Origin: Gemmataceae bacterium
GTDB taxonomy: Bacteria > Planctomycetota > Planctomycetia > Gemmatales > Gemmataceae
Direction: 5' to 3'
Length of the DNA: 64,000 bases
Assembly (NCBI GenBank): GCA_022616435.1
Contig: JAKEET010000045.1
Location: 82,013-146,012, forward strand
The position numbers and the translations under genes are program-made. Each line of letters opens with the position of its first letter. Within the stretch, counting starts at the first letter, position 1. Shown here piece after piece: positions 50,204 through 60,024 of the stretch. The notes beneath the pieces are model-generated. The model made no database searches, was not told where the DNA came from, and was given only the letters and a program-made list of their open reading frames with translations.

Positions 50204-51028
50204 CTACCGGGGGCGCGGGTTGTGCGGCTCGTGCTGATCGTGCGGCCTCGGGAACCTGCCATCGTCGTACGCGCGCCATAGCTGGTCCAAAAATGGGTCT
50301 TCCAGCGCCAGCAGCTTGCCGCGGACGATGAGGTCGAAGTCGTCTGAGACATAGCTGGCGATCTCGTGCTGCGTCGTCGCGCGGCTGACTGCCAGAAACG
50401 ACTCGCGGCGAATGTCCTCCGCCAGGGCTCGAAGGTCCTCGGCGACGTTCGCGGCCGCCCAGCGGCACTTGATCTCCTCCGACAGCCGGACCCAGCGCGC
50501 CTCAAACTCCTTATCGTGATCGCGGGCGTCCAGGGAAGCGTCGCGATCAAGCTCGGCAAAGGCGGCGGCCGGCAGCAGTGTGCCGCCGGCGATTCGCCGC
50601 AGGATCGATTTCAGCCATTCTTCCACGACGCCTCCTGATGCCGGCCCGTCACGTGGAACGGCCTGTTCGCCATCGTACTTCTCCGGAATGAGCGGGGCGT
50701 CCGGAAACAACATCGCCACGGCGGCTCGCCAGCGGGACAAGAGCTCTGGATGCCCGCGCGCCTCCGTCAGCACGGCGAAGGCGCTGTACGCCGGCTCGAA
50801 GAACCGCTCCGCTGCGGGATCCGCTCGCGGCTCATGCATTGGATCTTGGTTGCGGTAGATTCGGATCTCCGAATCCTGGTCGCGATGCAGGAAATACTCT
50901 CCCCAATAGCCGCTATCACGTCGCTCGAAGACAACGTCGAGAGCGGCGCCGAGTCTTTCGGCCACTTGATCCGGGTGCTGGGCGGGTAACGCGTATGATG
51001 GCACGTGCACCTCAGGCGCTAACGACAC
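50204..51028 (-). CDS. Hypothetical protein
   Basis: The 274-residue product starts with a GTG (51028); SYALPAQHPDQVAERLGAALDVVFERRDSGYWGEYFLHRD follows, a segment recalling small immunity-type or DUF families, but I do not recognise it. The C-terminal half is helical and charged (EEWLKSILRRIAGGTLL, FEARWVRLSEEIKCRWAAANVAEDLRALAEDI). There is no signal peptide or membrane segment. An ATG alternative is not obvious upstream. Function unknown. Confidence 0.55.
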   Translation of the reverse strand: MSLAPEVHVPSYALPAQHPDQVAERLGAALDVVFERRDSGYWGEYFLHRDQDSEIRIYRNQDPMHEPRADPAAERFFEPAYSAFAVLTEARGHPELLSRWRAAVAMLFPDAPLIPEKYDGEQAVPRDGPASGGVVEEWLKSILRRIAGGTLLPAAAFAELDRDASLDARDHDKEFEARWVRLSEEIKCRWAAANVAEDLRALAEDIRRESFLAVSRATTQHEIASYVSDDFDLIVRGKLLALEDPFLDQLWRAYDDGRFPRPHDQHEPHNPRPR

Positions 51029-51094
51029 GCGCGCGCGCCAAGCGCTAACGATGCGACTCCGCGCCGCGTCAGGGGTGATTGTTCTCGTTCTCGA

Positions 51095-51303
51095 TCAGTT
51101 TTTCAAGGGCGCCGCATTCAACGAGGGCGGGGCGATCCCGGCCGGCGCCGCCGGCGGCCTCGACGGCGTTCCCGCGCCTGGTCCGCTGATGGTTCGCAGC
51201 GCTTCCTGGGCCTTGGTCGCCGCTTCCGTGCCTTGATGTTGCGTGGCCACCTTCACCAGGATGGCTTTCGCCCTTTCCAGTTCCTCCGCGGCGCTCTTTC
51301 GCG
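51095..51303 (-). pseudogene. Frameshifted continuation of the coiled-coil tail
   Basis: In the frame next to that of the phosphatase gene, these bases encode KSAAEELERAKAILVKVATQ and then a tail ending PSLNAAPLKN. This continues the charged coiled coil that the phosphatase frame carries up to about 51300. A one-base shift near 51294-51303 separates them. The stop is at 51095-51097. Confidence 0.6.
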
Positions 51304-51975
51304 GGCCAGGCGTTGTTCCCGTTCCTTGGCGGCGGCCAGCTCTTTCTCCAGCTCATCGGCCCGTTGTTTCAATTGGGCCGCGGATAGGCGCCGGGACAGG
51401 TCTTCCTGAAGCTTCACGTACTTCGTCCGCAGCTGTTCATGCGTGGGCGGCGCGACAGCAATTCGCCGTCCGAAACGTAGCCTTTCCCAGTAGAGCATGT
51501 AATCGGGCTGCTCGGCCAGCGGCACATCGGTATCGGCGTTGGCGTGCACGAAGAAGTGTGTGTCGCTTTCGTAATACGGAACACAATCTTCTTCAAGGAA
51601 ACGCCAGTGCCGCTCCGGGATCGATGGGGCAAAGGTTTCCCAATCGACGCCGGACCGGTACGACTCGACCCGGTGCGACTCGACCCGGTACGATTCGAGG
51701 GTTTGCTTGCCGCCGCAGCTCAGCCAGTCATGAAAGTGCTCCAGGTCGTCACGGGCGGCGAGCATCATGAGGTCGTGATTGCCCTTGAGAGTCACCATCC
51801 GGCAGCGCGGTCGCAAGGCGAGCAATCGGTCCAGAACGCCCTTGGAATCAGGGCCGCGGTCTACGTAATCGCCAAGGGTGACGATCAAATCGTCAGGCTG
51901 CGGCTGAACCTGCTCGAGGAGCAGATCCAGCGCCGTCAGACAGCCGTGAATATCGCCTATCGCAAGAGTTCGCAT
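51253..51975 (-). CDS. PPP-family metallophosphatase joined to a coiled coil, probably chimeric
   Basis: The 240-residue product begins as a protein phosphatase/ApaH-like enzyme: GDIHG (7-11), GDYVDRG, KGNHDLMML, the metal ligands of the PPP family, but the domain breaks off after YMLYWERLRFG, before the usual CGHT motif. The rest (THEQLRTKYVKLQEDLSRRL onward) is a charged coiled coil of a different type. Between them the sequence also contains a 15-base tandem repeat (51658-51702, ESYRV ESHRV ESYRS). A frameshift near 51300 ends the coiled coil early. It looks like a fusion product, possibly inactive. Confidence 0.7.
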   Translation of the reverse strand: MRTLAIGDIHGCLTALDLLLEQVQPQPDDLIVTLGDYVDRGPDSKGVLDRLLALRPRCRMVTLKGNHDLMMLAARDDLEHFHDWLSCGGKQTLESYRVESHRVESYRSGVDWETFAPSIPERHWRFLEEDCVPYYESDTHFFVHANADTDVPLAEQPDYMLYWERLRFGRRIAVAPPTHEQLRTKYVKLQEDLSRRLSAAQLKQRADELEKELAAAKEREQRLARERAPRRNWKGRKPSW

Positions 51976-52000
51976 CGGGAAACCGAACGCCGTCGTCTCA

Positions 52001-52237
52001 TCATTTTTTCGCTTCCAGCGCCTTGATCCTCTTCTCCAGGTCGGCGATCTTGCTCAGCGCGTTCTTGAAGGCCGCGTCCGTCACCGCCGCTTTCTGGATC
52101 CCCTCCAGTTGCTTGGCGACTTGCGCCAGGCGCTCCTCAAGTCGTTTCACGTCTCCTTCCGTGCTCTTGAATGCCTCTTCGCTCGATTTCTTGAGCACTT
52201 CGACCTCTTTGGAAATCTCCTCAATGACCACGGGCAT
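52001..52237 (-). CDS. Small coiled-coil protein
   Basis: The 78-residue product reads EEISKEVEVLKKSSEEAFKS, then DVKRLEERLAQVAKQLEGIQ and ISKIADLEKRIKALEAKK-like heptads: a nearly uninterrupted alpha-helical coiled coil. GGGAG lies upstream of the ATG at 52237. It lies 25 bases before the phosphatase gene on the same strand. It may assemble into a bundle or bind a partner; there is no further clue. Confidence 0.65.
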   Translation of the reverse strand: MPVVIEEISKEVEVLKKSSEEAFKSTEGDVKRLEERLAQVAKQLEGIQKAAVTDAAFKNALSKIADLEKRIKALEAKK

Positions 52238-52447
52238 CGCTCTCTCCCTTCTCCCTTCGGGCAACCTGGTTTGCGAGAACACGGGTCACGGCGATCATGA
52301 CCGGGCATTGACTCAAAGGCTATCCGAAAGGGACGACCCCTTCCAGACATTCTCGTGTGGAAAAAACCGGGTTTTGCGCTCGGCCTCGAGAATGCGATAA
52401 TGGCTCGAGGCCGGCCCAGGCACTGGCAGAGGCATCGAGGGATCGTC

Positions 52448-53293
52448 ATGAACTTTACCGACCTGTTTGTCGTCGTCGCCGTGGGGTCCGGGCTCTATGC
52501 GGTGCTGGTGGCCGTGACCCGCCAGCGGCACTTCCTCGTCAAGGCGGTCAACCCCCACCGCCTGACCTGGCTGATCGGCGGCGTGTCGGCGCTCTGGGCC
52601 GGCCTGACCCTGATGCGCTGGGAGGCCGGCACCTGGGACCTGTCCACCTGGGGCACGTTGTTCGCGCAACTCATTTCCGAAGCCCCGACCCCGGCCCGCG
52701 TCAAGGTGGCGTCGGTGGCCCTGTTCCTCGGCCTGTTGCTGATCGCCCTGGTGTGCTGGTGCGTGGCATTCTACCCGCGCGATCCCACCAGCTTCCGGCG
52801 CCCGAAGGACCGCCGGGCCGCCCTTCGCTACTACGTGCAACTGCGGGGCGGCCTCGACTTCGCGATCCTGAGCCTGGGGGATGGCGAGCCCCTGGCCGAG
52901 GAGGCCGACCTGCGGGGAATCCAGGCCTGGAGCGAGAACCTGCCCAAGGTGAAGGTCGGCGACGAGCCGCCGCGGTCGCGCACGGCCCAGGACCAGGTCG
53001 AGTTCTGGCGGCAGACCGCCGCACGCATTCACCAGGGCATGAAGGACCTGGACCAGCTCATCGCCACGGCCCACCAGGGGCACAACCGGCGGCTGGCGTT
53101 CGACTGCGAGTTCGGCGGCCTGTTTTTCCGCTACCTGCGCCTGCCCGACCCGGCCAACCAGGTCGACACCGGCCTGTATCTCTTCGCGGCGACCCTGAAC
53201 CAGATGGAGATGACCAACGGCCGCGCTGAGGAGCATTTCCAGTACCTGCTCGAAGCCCTGCACCACGTCGATCGCGCGGTGCGGGTGGCCTGA
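52448..53293 (+). CDS. Membrane protein of unknown function
   Basis: The 281-residue protein has three predicted membrane helices in the first 110 residues (LFVVVAVGSGLYAVLVAVT, LTWLIGGVSALWAGLTLM, VASVALFLGLLLIALVCWCV) and then a soluble C-terminal domain (DFAILSLGDGEPLAEEADLR, RLAFDCEFGGLFFRYLRLP, EHFQYLLEALHHVDRAVRV). No family is recognised. GAGGGA precedes the ATG. It is convergent with the gene at 53417. Confidence 0.6.
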   Translation: MNFTDLFVVVAVGSGLYAVLVAVTRQRHFLVKAVNPHRLTWLIGGVSALWAGLTLMRWEAGTWDLSTWGTLFAQLISEAPTPARVKVASVALFLGLLLIALVCWCVAFYPRDPTSFRRPKDRRAALRYYVQLRGGLDFAILSLGDGEPLAEEADLRGIQAWSENLPKVKVGDEPPRSRTAQDQVEFWRQTAARIHQGMKDLDQLIATAHQGHNRRLAFDCEFGGLFFRYLRLPDPANQVDTGLYLFAATLNQMEMTNGRAEEHFQYLLEALHHVDRAVRVA

Positions 53294-53314
53294 TGACCCC
53301 TTCGCCCGAGGGAC

Positions 53315-53358
53315 GACCCGTTTAGCGCACGCAAGCTCGCGCGTTCGCTAAACGGGTC
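53315..53358. terminator. Inverted repeat between convergent genes
   Basis: GACCCGTTTAGCG (53315-53327) and CGCTAAACGGGTC (53346-53358) are exact 13-base arms around an 18-base loop, placed between two convergent stops. A shared terminator is likely. Confidence 0.6.
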
Positions 53359-53416
53359 CCGGAATGGCGCCTTTCAAAGCGCCGGCCTCTTCAACGAGGT
53401 CGTCCCGCCGGCCGGG

Positions 53417-53875
53417 TCAGTGCCCGGCGCTGATGACCGCCTTGGCGGTCACCTTCACGGCCAGCTTGATCTTGTGAATCTTCGTCCTCTGGTCGCAGCC
53501 GTCGTACTCTTGCTTGGTGATCGTGGCCCTGCAATTCTCCAACCACAGACGGTCCGTGGTGCCGCCTCCCCGGGTCGGCGCGTCGACGTAGTACTTGTAC
53601 ACGCCGGAGTCCTGGTGCCCCTTGGTCGTTTTGGGATAGCTGAGCAAGCTGATCGACTTGACCTTCAACCCTTCCTGCTCGGTGCTGTTCTTGGCCGGCT
53701 CGTTCTCGAGCACCAGGGTGTCGATGCCCCAGTTCTTGCCCTCCTCCAGCCCGCCGATGCACTTGTCGCGGTCGTCCGAGAGCTCGTAGCCGGTGTACGA
53801 TTTGTCGCTCTTGTCCAGGGCGATGGTGAACGTAGGCGTGACGTTGACGTTCTTGTTCTTCCCGAAAATAGGCAT
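53417..53875 (-). CDS. Hypothetical protein
   Basis: The 152-residue protein begins MPIFGKNKNVNVTPTFTIAL and is rich in Lys, Thr and Tyr (KSDKSYTGYELSDDRDKCIGG, DQRTKIHKIKLAVKVTAKAV). The alternation suggests beta-sheet. No signal peptide. AAGGAGG six bases before the ATG at 53875 supports this start. Function unknown. Confidence 0.6.
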   Translation of the reverse strand: MPIFGKNKNVNVTPTFTIALDKSDKSYTGYELSDDRDKCIGGLEEGKNWGIDTLVLENEPAKNSTEQEGLKVKSISLLSYPKTTKGHQDSGVYKYYVDAPTRGGGTTDRLWLENCRATITKQEYDGCDQRTKIHKIKLAVKVTAKAVISAGH

Positions 53876-54014
53876 GACATCCCCTCCTTCACGGGCCGTG
53901 AAATGGTCGCCGACGGCGGCCCAGACCGTCCGGCAACGAAATATGCTCATGTTCCCATGGACGCCATGGGCAGGCAAGGAAAAACCGGTCCTCATTTGCC
54001 TTGAGCGGTTTTCG

Positions 54015-56957
54015 ATGCCAAGCTTGACGCAGTCGCTTCATCTTCACAACGTCGCCCCTGGCGCCGGGCTGAGCCCGGCGGTTGCACTCGCGGCAAACGC
54101 CGTCGGAGCGGTGGATGCGCGTTGGGACGTCACGCCGAGATCGCGCATGCCAGAACGACAGCAACTCGTGAAGGAGCCGCCGCGGGCTCGTCCCACCTAC
54201 CCCGGAATCAGGCACAAAGAGGCGGTGGAGCGGCCGCACCCCTGGCAAGCCCTCTTCGACAACGCCCCGGAAGCCATGCTGGTCGCCGACCGGGCCGGCA
54301 TGATCCTCGAAGCCAATCCGGCCGCCTGCCAGCTGCACGGCTGGCCGCGCGAGCAGCTTCTCGGCGTCAACTTCATCGACCTGGCCGAGGTGGAATGCCG
54401 GCCGGAGCTGGCGTTCGTGTGCCTGCCGGCGCCGCTGGGCGAACGCGCTCACGCGCTGCGCTGCACCTGGATGTCCGCGAACGGCGCGGTCCCGGTCGAG
54501 CTGCACGTCAGCGCCATCGAGTGGCTGGGCGAGGCGGCGGTGCTGGTTCGGCTGCGCAGCATCCGCGAGAGCCTGCGCCTGGAGCAGGAGCTGCGCCGCA
54601 GCGAAAAACGCTTCCGCGCCCTGTTCGACTCGAATCCCGCCCCCATGTGGGTCTGCGACGCCCAGACGCTGGCGTTCCTGGCCGTCAACCAGGCGGCTCT
54701 CCAGCATTATGGCTTCACGCGCGCCGAGTTCCTGCGCATGACGGTCCGCGACCTGTCCCCGGTCGCGCCGGCAACCGATGTGCCGGAGGACGGCGGCGCC
54801 GACGCGGCCGCGGTCGCCGCCGCGGCGGCGGACGGCTCGTCCGGGCACGCGCCCGATCAAAGTCCATGCCGCCGCTGCCAGCACATCACCAAGGACGGCA
54901 CGATCATCGACGTCGAGACCACGGCGCACACGCTCCCGTACGGCGACCGCAAGGCCTGGCTGGTGCTGATCACCGACGTCACCCAGCGCTTGCAGGCCGA
55001 GCGCGCCTTGCGCGAGCAGCAGGCGCTCCTGGAGAACATCATCGCCCACATTCCGGGCGCGGTCTTCTGGAAAGACCGCAACGGCGTCTACCTGGGCTGC
55101 AACGACAACAACGCCCGCGACCTGGGCCGGAAGTCGCCGGCGGAGGTCATCGGCCTGACCGACTTCGACATGCCCTTCAGCCGCGCGGAAGCGGAGTTCT
55201 ACCGCGACTGCGACCGCAAGGTCATGCAAGCCAGGCAGCCGCTCCTGAACATCGAGGAACCGCAGCATCGGCCCGACGGCAGCGAGGCGGTGCTCCTCAC
55301 CAGCAAGGTGCCCCTGCACGACGATGCCGGCCAGGTGATCGGCGTCCTGGGCGTCTACACCGACATCACCGAGCGGAAACGGGCCGAGCAGCTCGTGGAG
55401 CAGCGCGAACGGCTGTTCCGGGCGGTGATCGAGGCGGCCGGCGCCGTGCCGTACACGCGCAACTATCTCACCGATCAATTCGACTACATCGGGCCGGGCA
55501 TCGAGTCGCTCCTGGGCTACCGGCCGGAAGAGCTGACGCCGGACGTCTGGCAGTCGCTGGCCCAGGAGGTGATCCTCCCCGGGCGGACGCAGGGCTGTTC
55601 GGCGGCCGAAGCGAGCGCGCTGTTCCGGCAGAACCCGTCGGTGAGCTGGCATTCCGACGTTCGGGTCCGCACCAAGAGCGGCGAGGAGCGCTGGCTGTTC
55701 AACGCCGCCGTCAAGATGCTCGACGCCAGGGGCGAGGTCGTCAGCGCCTGGGGCCTGCTGCAAGACATCACCGAGCGGCGCCGCATCGACGAGCAGCTTC
55801 GCCAGTCGCAGAAGATGGAGGCGATCGGCCGCCTGGCCGGCGGCATCGCCCACGATTTCAACAACCTGTTGACGGTGATCAACGGCTACGGCGACCTGGT
55901 GCTGCGGCAACTGCCGCCGGATGATCCCTACTACGAGCCGGTGCAGCAGATGGTGGCGGCCGGCGGCCGGGCCGCGAAGTTGACGGGGCAGTTGCTCGCC
56001 TTCAGCCGCAAGGCGATCCTGGCGCCGCGCGTGCTCGACCTCCACAACGTGGTCGCCGACATGAAGGCGATGCTGCGGCGCTTGATCGGCGAGGACATCG
56101 AGCTCGAGACGACGACGCACGGCCCGGCGATGGTGAAGGCCGACCCGGGACACGTCGAGCAGATCATCCTGAACCTGGTGATCAACGCCCGCGACGCCAT
56201 GCCGCAGGGCGGCAAGATGGCCATCGAGCTGTGCAACGTCGAGCTGGACGAGGCGTACGCCCGTACCCAGCCCGATGCGGTGCCCGGGCATTACGTCATG
56301 CTGACCGTGACCGACACGGGCATCGGCATGGACAAGGCCACGCAGGCGCGGATCTTCGAGCCGTTCTTTTCCAGGAAGGGCGACAAGGGGACCGGCCTTG
56401 GCCTGGCCACGGTGTACGGGGCGGTGCGGCAGAACGGCGGCCACATCACGGTCGCCAGCGAGCCGGGGCGCGGCGCGTCGTTCAAGGTCTACTTGCCGAG
56501 GCTGCACGAACCTTCCCGCGAAGACGCCGGCGCCCTGCCGCGCGCCGCCTTGCCGCGCGGCACGGAAACCGTGCTGCTCGCCGAGGACGAGCAGGCGGTG
56601 CGCGACCTGGCCGGCCGGGTCCTGAGCCAGTGCGGCTACCACGTGCTGGCCGCCACCGACGGCGGCGAAGCCATGCACCTGGCCCAGCGCTACACGGGCC
56701 AGATCGATCTGCTGCTCACCGACGTGGTCATGCCCAAGCTCGGCGGCCGCGAGCTGGCCGCGTCCTTGCAGAAGCTGCATCCCCACCTGAAAGTGATCTA
56801 CCTGAGCGGCTACACCGACGACGCCGTGATCCGCCACGGCATCCTGGAGCACGACGTGCCGTTCGTGCAAAAGCCGTTCGCGCCGCTGGCCCTGGCGGCG
56901 CGGGTGCGCGAGGTGCTGGATGAGAGGGATGAAGTGGGGCCGGATGTGGTGCTGTGA
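54015..56957 (+). CDS. Hybrid histidine kinase with four PAS-type domains and a receiver
   Basis: The 980-residue protein shows PAS-like domains at about 75-190, 200-330, 335-460 and 465-590 (for example [54 protein letters not shown]), a HisKA domain with the phosphorylated His H613 in [16 protein letters not shown], a HATPase domain with NARDAMP and DTGIGM motifs (about 715-830), and a C-terminal receiver with D903 in [11 protein letters not shown] and K953. It is cytoplasmic, with no transmembrane segment, so it senses an internal signal. A shorter start at 54147 is possible. Confidence 0.9.
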   Translation: MPSLTQSLHLHNVAPGAGLSPAVALAANAVGAVDARWDVTPRSRMPERQQLVKEPPRARPTYPGIRHKEAVERPHPWQALFDNAPEAMLVADRAGMILEANPAACQLHGWPREQLLGVNFIDLAEVECRPELAFVCLPAPLGERAHALRCTWMSANGAVPVELHVSAIEWLGEAAVLVRLRSIRESLRLEQELRRSEKRFRALFDSNPAPMWVCDAQTLAFLAVNQAALQHYGFTRAEFLRMTVRDLSPVAPATDVPEDGGADAAAVAAAAADGSSGHAPDQSPCRRCQHITKDGTIIDVETTAHTLPYGDRKAWLVLITDVTQRLQAERALREQQALLENIIAHIPGAVFWKDRNGVYLGCNDNNARDLGRKSPAEVIGLTDFDMPFSRAEAEFYRDCDRKVMQARQPLLNIEEPQHRPDGSEAVLLTSKVPLHDDAGQVIGVLGVYTDITERKRAEQLVEQRERLFRAVIEAAGAVPYTRNYLTDQFDYIGPGIESLLGYRPEELTPDVWQSLAQEVILPGRTQGCSAAEASALFRQNPSVSWHSDVRVRTKSGEERWLFNAAVKMLDARGEVVSAWGLLQDITERRRIDEQLRQSQKMEAIGRLAGGIAHDFNNLLTVINGYGDLVLRQLPPDDPYYEPVQQMVAAGGRAAKLTGQLLAFSRKAILAPRVLDLHNVVADMKAMLRRLIGEDIELETTTHGPAMVKADPGHVEQIILNLVINARDAMPQGGKMAIELCNVELDEAYARTQPDAVPGHYVMLTVTDTGIGMDKATQARIFEPFFSRKGDKGTGLGLATVYGAVRQNGGHITVASEPGRGASFKVYLPRLHEPSREDAGALPRAALPRGTETVLLAEDEQAVRDLAGRVLSQCGYHVLAATDGGEAMHLAQRYTGQIDLLLTDVVMPKLGGRELAASLQKLHPHLKVIYLSGYTDDAVIRHGILEHDVPFVQKPFAPLALAARVREVLDERDEVGPDVVL

Positions 56958-56969
56958 TGTCAAGCAGAA

Positions 56970-57146
56970 TCATTCACCCTCCAGGCGGGTGTACAAAGTC
57001 TGGCGCGAGTAATCGGCGCCGCCTGCCTTGACGGTGAAGGGCTCCATCTCGGCGAAGATGTCCTCGGCCGGGGACTGCGGAGATGAGTTCGACGGCTCGT
57101 CAATCACGGCGATTACCTCGCGAATCTCAAGGTTATGCGTTCTCAT
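56970..57146 (-). CDS. Possible small protein
   Basis: A 58-residue frame reads EVIAVIDEPSNSSPQSPAED and FAEMEPFTVKAGGADYSRQT. It is convergent with the histidine kinase and starts inside the inverted repeat at 57141-57190, which weakens the call. Its internal pattern is plausible for a small soluble protein, but no family is recognised. Confidence 0.35.
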   Translation of the reverse strand: MRTHNLEIREVIAVIDEPSNSSPQSPAEDIFAEMEPFTVKAGGADYSRQTLYTRLEGE

Positions 57147-57190
57147 CGAGATGCCCAAATGGTCCTGGCGAAACGGGCATCTCGATGAGA
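57141..57190. terminator. Perfect 16-base inverted repeat downstream of glgC
   Basis: TCTCATCGAGATGCCC (57141-57156) and GGGCATCTCGATGAGA (57175-57190) flank an 18-base loop, 28 bases past the glgC stop. It could terminate glgC transcription. Confidence 0.6.
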
Positions 57191-57218
57191 TCGCCCGCGT
57201 CATCGCCACTCTCGAAAG

Positions 57219-58508
57219 TCAGATCACCGTCCCATCCAGCAGCACCGCCGCCTTGGGGATCACCACGATGCCGTCGCGGATCACGAAGTTCTTGCCTTCG
57301 CCGTCGGCCACCTTGTCCTGGTTGATGATCCGCACGTTGGCGCCGATGCGGGCGTCCTTGTCGATGATGGCGTTGGCGATCACCGAGCCGGCGCCGATGC
57401 CGTAGCTCGGCAGGCCGCGGCGCTCGTTGTCCTCCTTCTCGGCCGCGGTGTTGTAGCGGTCGGCGCCGATGATGACGCTGTTCGACAGCCGCACGTTGAC
57501 GCCGATCTGCGTGCGCACGCCCAGGACGCAATGCTCGATGGTCGAGCCGGCGCCGATCACGCAGCCGTCGGAAACCACCGCGTGATCGAGCCGGGCCGCG
57601 TTGATCCGCGAGGCCGGCAGGTAACGCATGCGCGTGTAGATGACGCCGTCGGGGTGATGGAAATCGAAAGGCGGACTGTCGTGGCACAGGGCCAGGTTGG
57701 CCTCGTGGTACGACTTCACGGTGCCCACGTCCTCCCAGTAGCCGTCGAACAGGTAGGCCTGCACCTTGTGCGAGTGGATGCTGCGCGGAAAGATTTCGTG
57801 CCCGAAATCGGCGGCGAGCGGGGCCGAGTTCAACAAGTGGAACAGCGCCTCGCGGCTGAACAGGTAGATGCCCATGCTGGCCAGGTAATTCCGGTTCTGA
57901 GCGCGGATGCCGCGGGCTTCGATCCATGGCGTCGGCGTGTGATACGGCTCGAGCAGGGCGGCTTGCTTGGGCTTCTCGATGAAGCCGGTCACCCGGCCGG
58001 CGTCGTCGAGCTTGACGATGCCGAAGGCCGGGGTTTGCTCGGCGGCCACCGGGAGCACGGCGATGGTCACGTCGGCGCCGCTGTCGTGGTGGGTCGCGAT
58101 CAGCCGCTGGAAGTCCATGCGATAGAGCTGGTCGCCCGACAGGATGAGCACGTCGCGGCACGGGTCCTCGTGAATGTAGCGGACGTTCTGGCGGACGGCG
58201 TCGGCGGTCCCCTGGTACCAATCGGAGGCCTCGTTGGTCTGCTGGGCCGCGAGGATCTCGACGAAGCCGCGGCTGAACGGGTCGAACTTGTAGGTGTTGC
58301 TGATGTGGCGGTGCAAGCTGACCGACAGGTACTGGGTGAGCACGTAGATGCGGTTGCAGCCGCTGTTGATGCAGTTGCTGATGGGGATGTCGATGATGCG
58401 ATACTTGCCGCCGATCGGCACCGCGGGCTTGCTGCGCAGCATGGTCAGGGGGTAGAGGCGGGTGCCGCGGCCGCCGCCGAGGATCAAGCTGAGGACATCG
58501 CGTTGCAT
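57219..58508 (-). CDS. glgC: Glucose-1-phosphate adenylyltransferase
   Basis: The 429-residue protein is GlgC: LSLILGGGRGTRLYPLTMLRS (nucleotide loop), SKPAVPIGGKYRIIDIPISN, GTADAVRQN, ILSGDQLYRMD, FGIVKLDDAGRVTGFIEKP and the C-terminal left-handed beta-helix (GCVIGAGSTIEHCVLGVRTQI, ARIGANVRIINQDK). It makes ADP-glucose from ATP and glucose-1-phosphate for glycogen. It matches the plant/cyanobacterial-type length. GAGGAG lies eight bases before the ATG. No other glycogen gene is adjacent. Confidence 0.95.
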   Translation of the reverse strand: MQRDVLSLILGGGRGTRLYPLTMLRSKPAVPIGGKYRIIDIPISNCINSGCNRIYVLTQYLSVSLHRHISNTYKFDPFSRGFVEILAAQQTNEASDWYQGTADAVRQNVRYIHEDPCRDVLILSGDQLYRMDFQRLIATHHDSGADVTIAVLPVAAEQTPAFGIVKLDDAGRVTGFIEKPKQAALLEPYHTPTPWIEARGIRAQNRNYLASMGIYLFSREALFHLLNSAPLAADFGHEIFPRSIHSHKVQAYLFDGYWEDVGTVKSYHEANLALCHDSPPFDFHHPDGVIYTRMRYLPASRINAARLDHAVVSDGCVIGAGSTIEHCVLGVRTQIGVNVRLSNSVIIGADRYNTAAEKEDNERRGLPSYGIGAGSVIANAIIDKDARIGANVRIINQDKVADGEGKNFVIRDGIVVIPKAAVLLDGTVI

Positions 58509-58763
58509 GGGGAACTCCTCGAAGCTTGGGGGTCTAGAGCACTTCCGAAGGTCGGGATGTTCGACGTATGGTACCACACGGGGAAGGATCAGGGAAAAAG
58601 AGAATTCCGCCGCCGGGGCCGGTTTCCACGGAATGACGCGCTCAACACGAATCTTCGTTTCACGCGGCACAGGCCGCAAACTTCGCCAATTCCTCAAGAA
58701 GCCGCTGTTGGCCGGCCGAACATGAAGATGATGTGCCGCGTTCCGACGAACCCCAGGAACGGG

Positions 58764-59822
58764 ATGAACGCCAAGCGTTGCCGCGCCGGCTGGCGGCGCT
58801 TGAGGGCGCTCGCCGCGGTGGTTGTGGCCGCCCTCGGCGCCAGCCAGACCGTGGCCTCCGCACAGTCCCTGACTGCTCCGGCGGTCAAACCGGCCGAGCC
58901 GCAGGTGTTTCCGCTCGCGCCCGCGGCAGTCGCGCCGTTGCCGCCCGTGTCGTTGCCGCCTGCGTCGTTGCCGGCCATGTCGTTGCCGCCTGCGTCGTTG
59001 CCGCCTGCGTCGTTGCCGCCTGCGTGGTCGCCTCCTGTTCTGGGCCGGTTGTCGCGGCCGGCGCTGGTCGGCGTGAAGCGCCCGTGCGGCGACGATGCGT
59101 CGCGCCCCGTCGTGGCCAGCGCCGAGGAATGGCAGCGCCTGCAATCGGGCCAGGCGTCGCCGGTCGAGGCGGCGGCGACAAAGCTCAAGCTCGACGAGGC
59201 CGGCGTCCCCGCCCGCTGCGCCGCCCTTCGCTACCTGGCCACGATGCCGTGCCACCATGATCCGGAAGCGGAGGCGGCCCTGATCGCCGCGTTGCGCGGC
59301 GATCGCAACGAGCAGGTGCGCCTCGACGCCGCGCAGGCATTGGCGACCTGCTGTTGCTGCACGCCCAAGACCATGGCCGCCCTGCTCTTGGCGGCGAACG
59401 GCGGCGGCGACGACGGCAACCCCACGGAAACTTCCGAGCGAGTCAAAGCCGCCGCCAACACGGCGCTGCGCCACTACGCGCAGCGCGGCTTCAACGTGTC
59501 GCTGCCGGACAACCTCCCGCCGCTCGCCCAGCAACCGCTCGCCGAGCAACCGCCCGCGGAACGGCCGCTCGCGGAACAGCCGCTCGCGGAGCAGCCGAAG
59601 GAAAGCAAGACGCCGGCGGCATTGCAGTTGACCGGGTACACATCCCCGCTGCCGATTCCAGCCATGGCGCCGAGCGGGCCGGCCACCGCCGCCGAGCTCC
59701 GCTTCGCGGAACAGGCGGGAACCCGGCCACACGTCCTGGCTACTCCACGGACGGGCGTCCCCAGCCGGCTGCCGATGATTCGCTTGCAGCCCATCGGGGT
59801 GATCCCGCCGGGAAGCCGCTGA
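58764..59822 (+). CDS. Secreted HEAT-repeat-like protein with proline-repeat regions
   Basis: The 352-residue protein has a signal peptide (RRLRALAAVVVAALGASQTVASAQ), a Pro/Ala/Ser repeat (LPPASLPPASLPP, 15-base units at about 58948-59025), a central HEAT-like part (AALRYLATMPCHHDPEAEAALIAALRGDRNEQVRLDAAQALATCCCCTPKTMAALLLAA) with a run of four cysteines, and a C-terminal Gln/Pro repeat (PLAEQPPAERPLAEQPLAEQ). The central motif recurs in planctomycete exported proteins; the Cys run might bind metal. The ATG at 58764 follows AGGAA; 58722 is an alternative. Confidence 0.75.
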   Translation: MNAKRCRAGWRRLRALAAVVVAALGASQTVASAQSLTAPAVKPAEPQVFPLAPAAVAPLPPVSLPPASLPAMSLPPASLPPASLPPAWSPPVLGRLSRPALVGVKRPCGDDASRPVVASAEEWQRLQSGQASPVEAAATKLKLDEAGVPARCAALRYLATMPCHHDPEAEAALIAALRGDRNEQVRLDAAQALATCCCCTPKTMAALLLAANGGGDDGNPTETSERVKAAANTALRHYAQRGFNVSLPDNLPPLAQQPLAEQPPAERPLAEQPLAEQPKESKTPAALQLTGYTSPLPIPAMAPSGPATAAELRFAEQAGTRPHVLATPRTGVPSRLPMIRLQPIGVIPPGSR

Positions 59823-59910
59823 GGATCCGGACGATTGTCCATCTTGCCCCAATTCACTCGTCGCCGTGAAATCAACTTGTCCTGCGCGACGTGCCGATAT
59901 TGAAGGGGCG

Positions 59911-59938
59911 TTGCATTTCTGAACGGCCCGGTTATAGT
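59911..59938 (+). promoter_or_regulatory. Candidate sigma-70 promoter of the arabinose-5-phosphate isomerase gene
   Basis: TTGCAT (59911-59916) and TATAGT (59933-59938) are 16 bases apart, four of six and five of six matches. The gene starts about 87 bases further on, so a short leader remains. Confidence 0.55.
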
Positions 59939-60024
59939 CAAAAGCCGCTACGGGAAGCGCCACGCGGTGTTTGCGCCTCCGCCATGGGTTCGGCGCTGTT
60001 CCCGCGCCACACAAGGGAGCGGGC

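Noticed and set aside
51069-51356. 95-residue Gly/Arg-rich minus-strand frame overlapping the phosphatase end
   Set aside because: It is the third, non-coding frame; the neighbouring frame continues the coiled coil and explains the region.
53889-56963. Very long minus-strand frame of about 1000 codons opposite the histidine kinase
   Set aside because: The plus strand encodes clear PAS, HisKA, HATPase and receiver motifs; the minus frame is its shadow.
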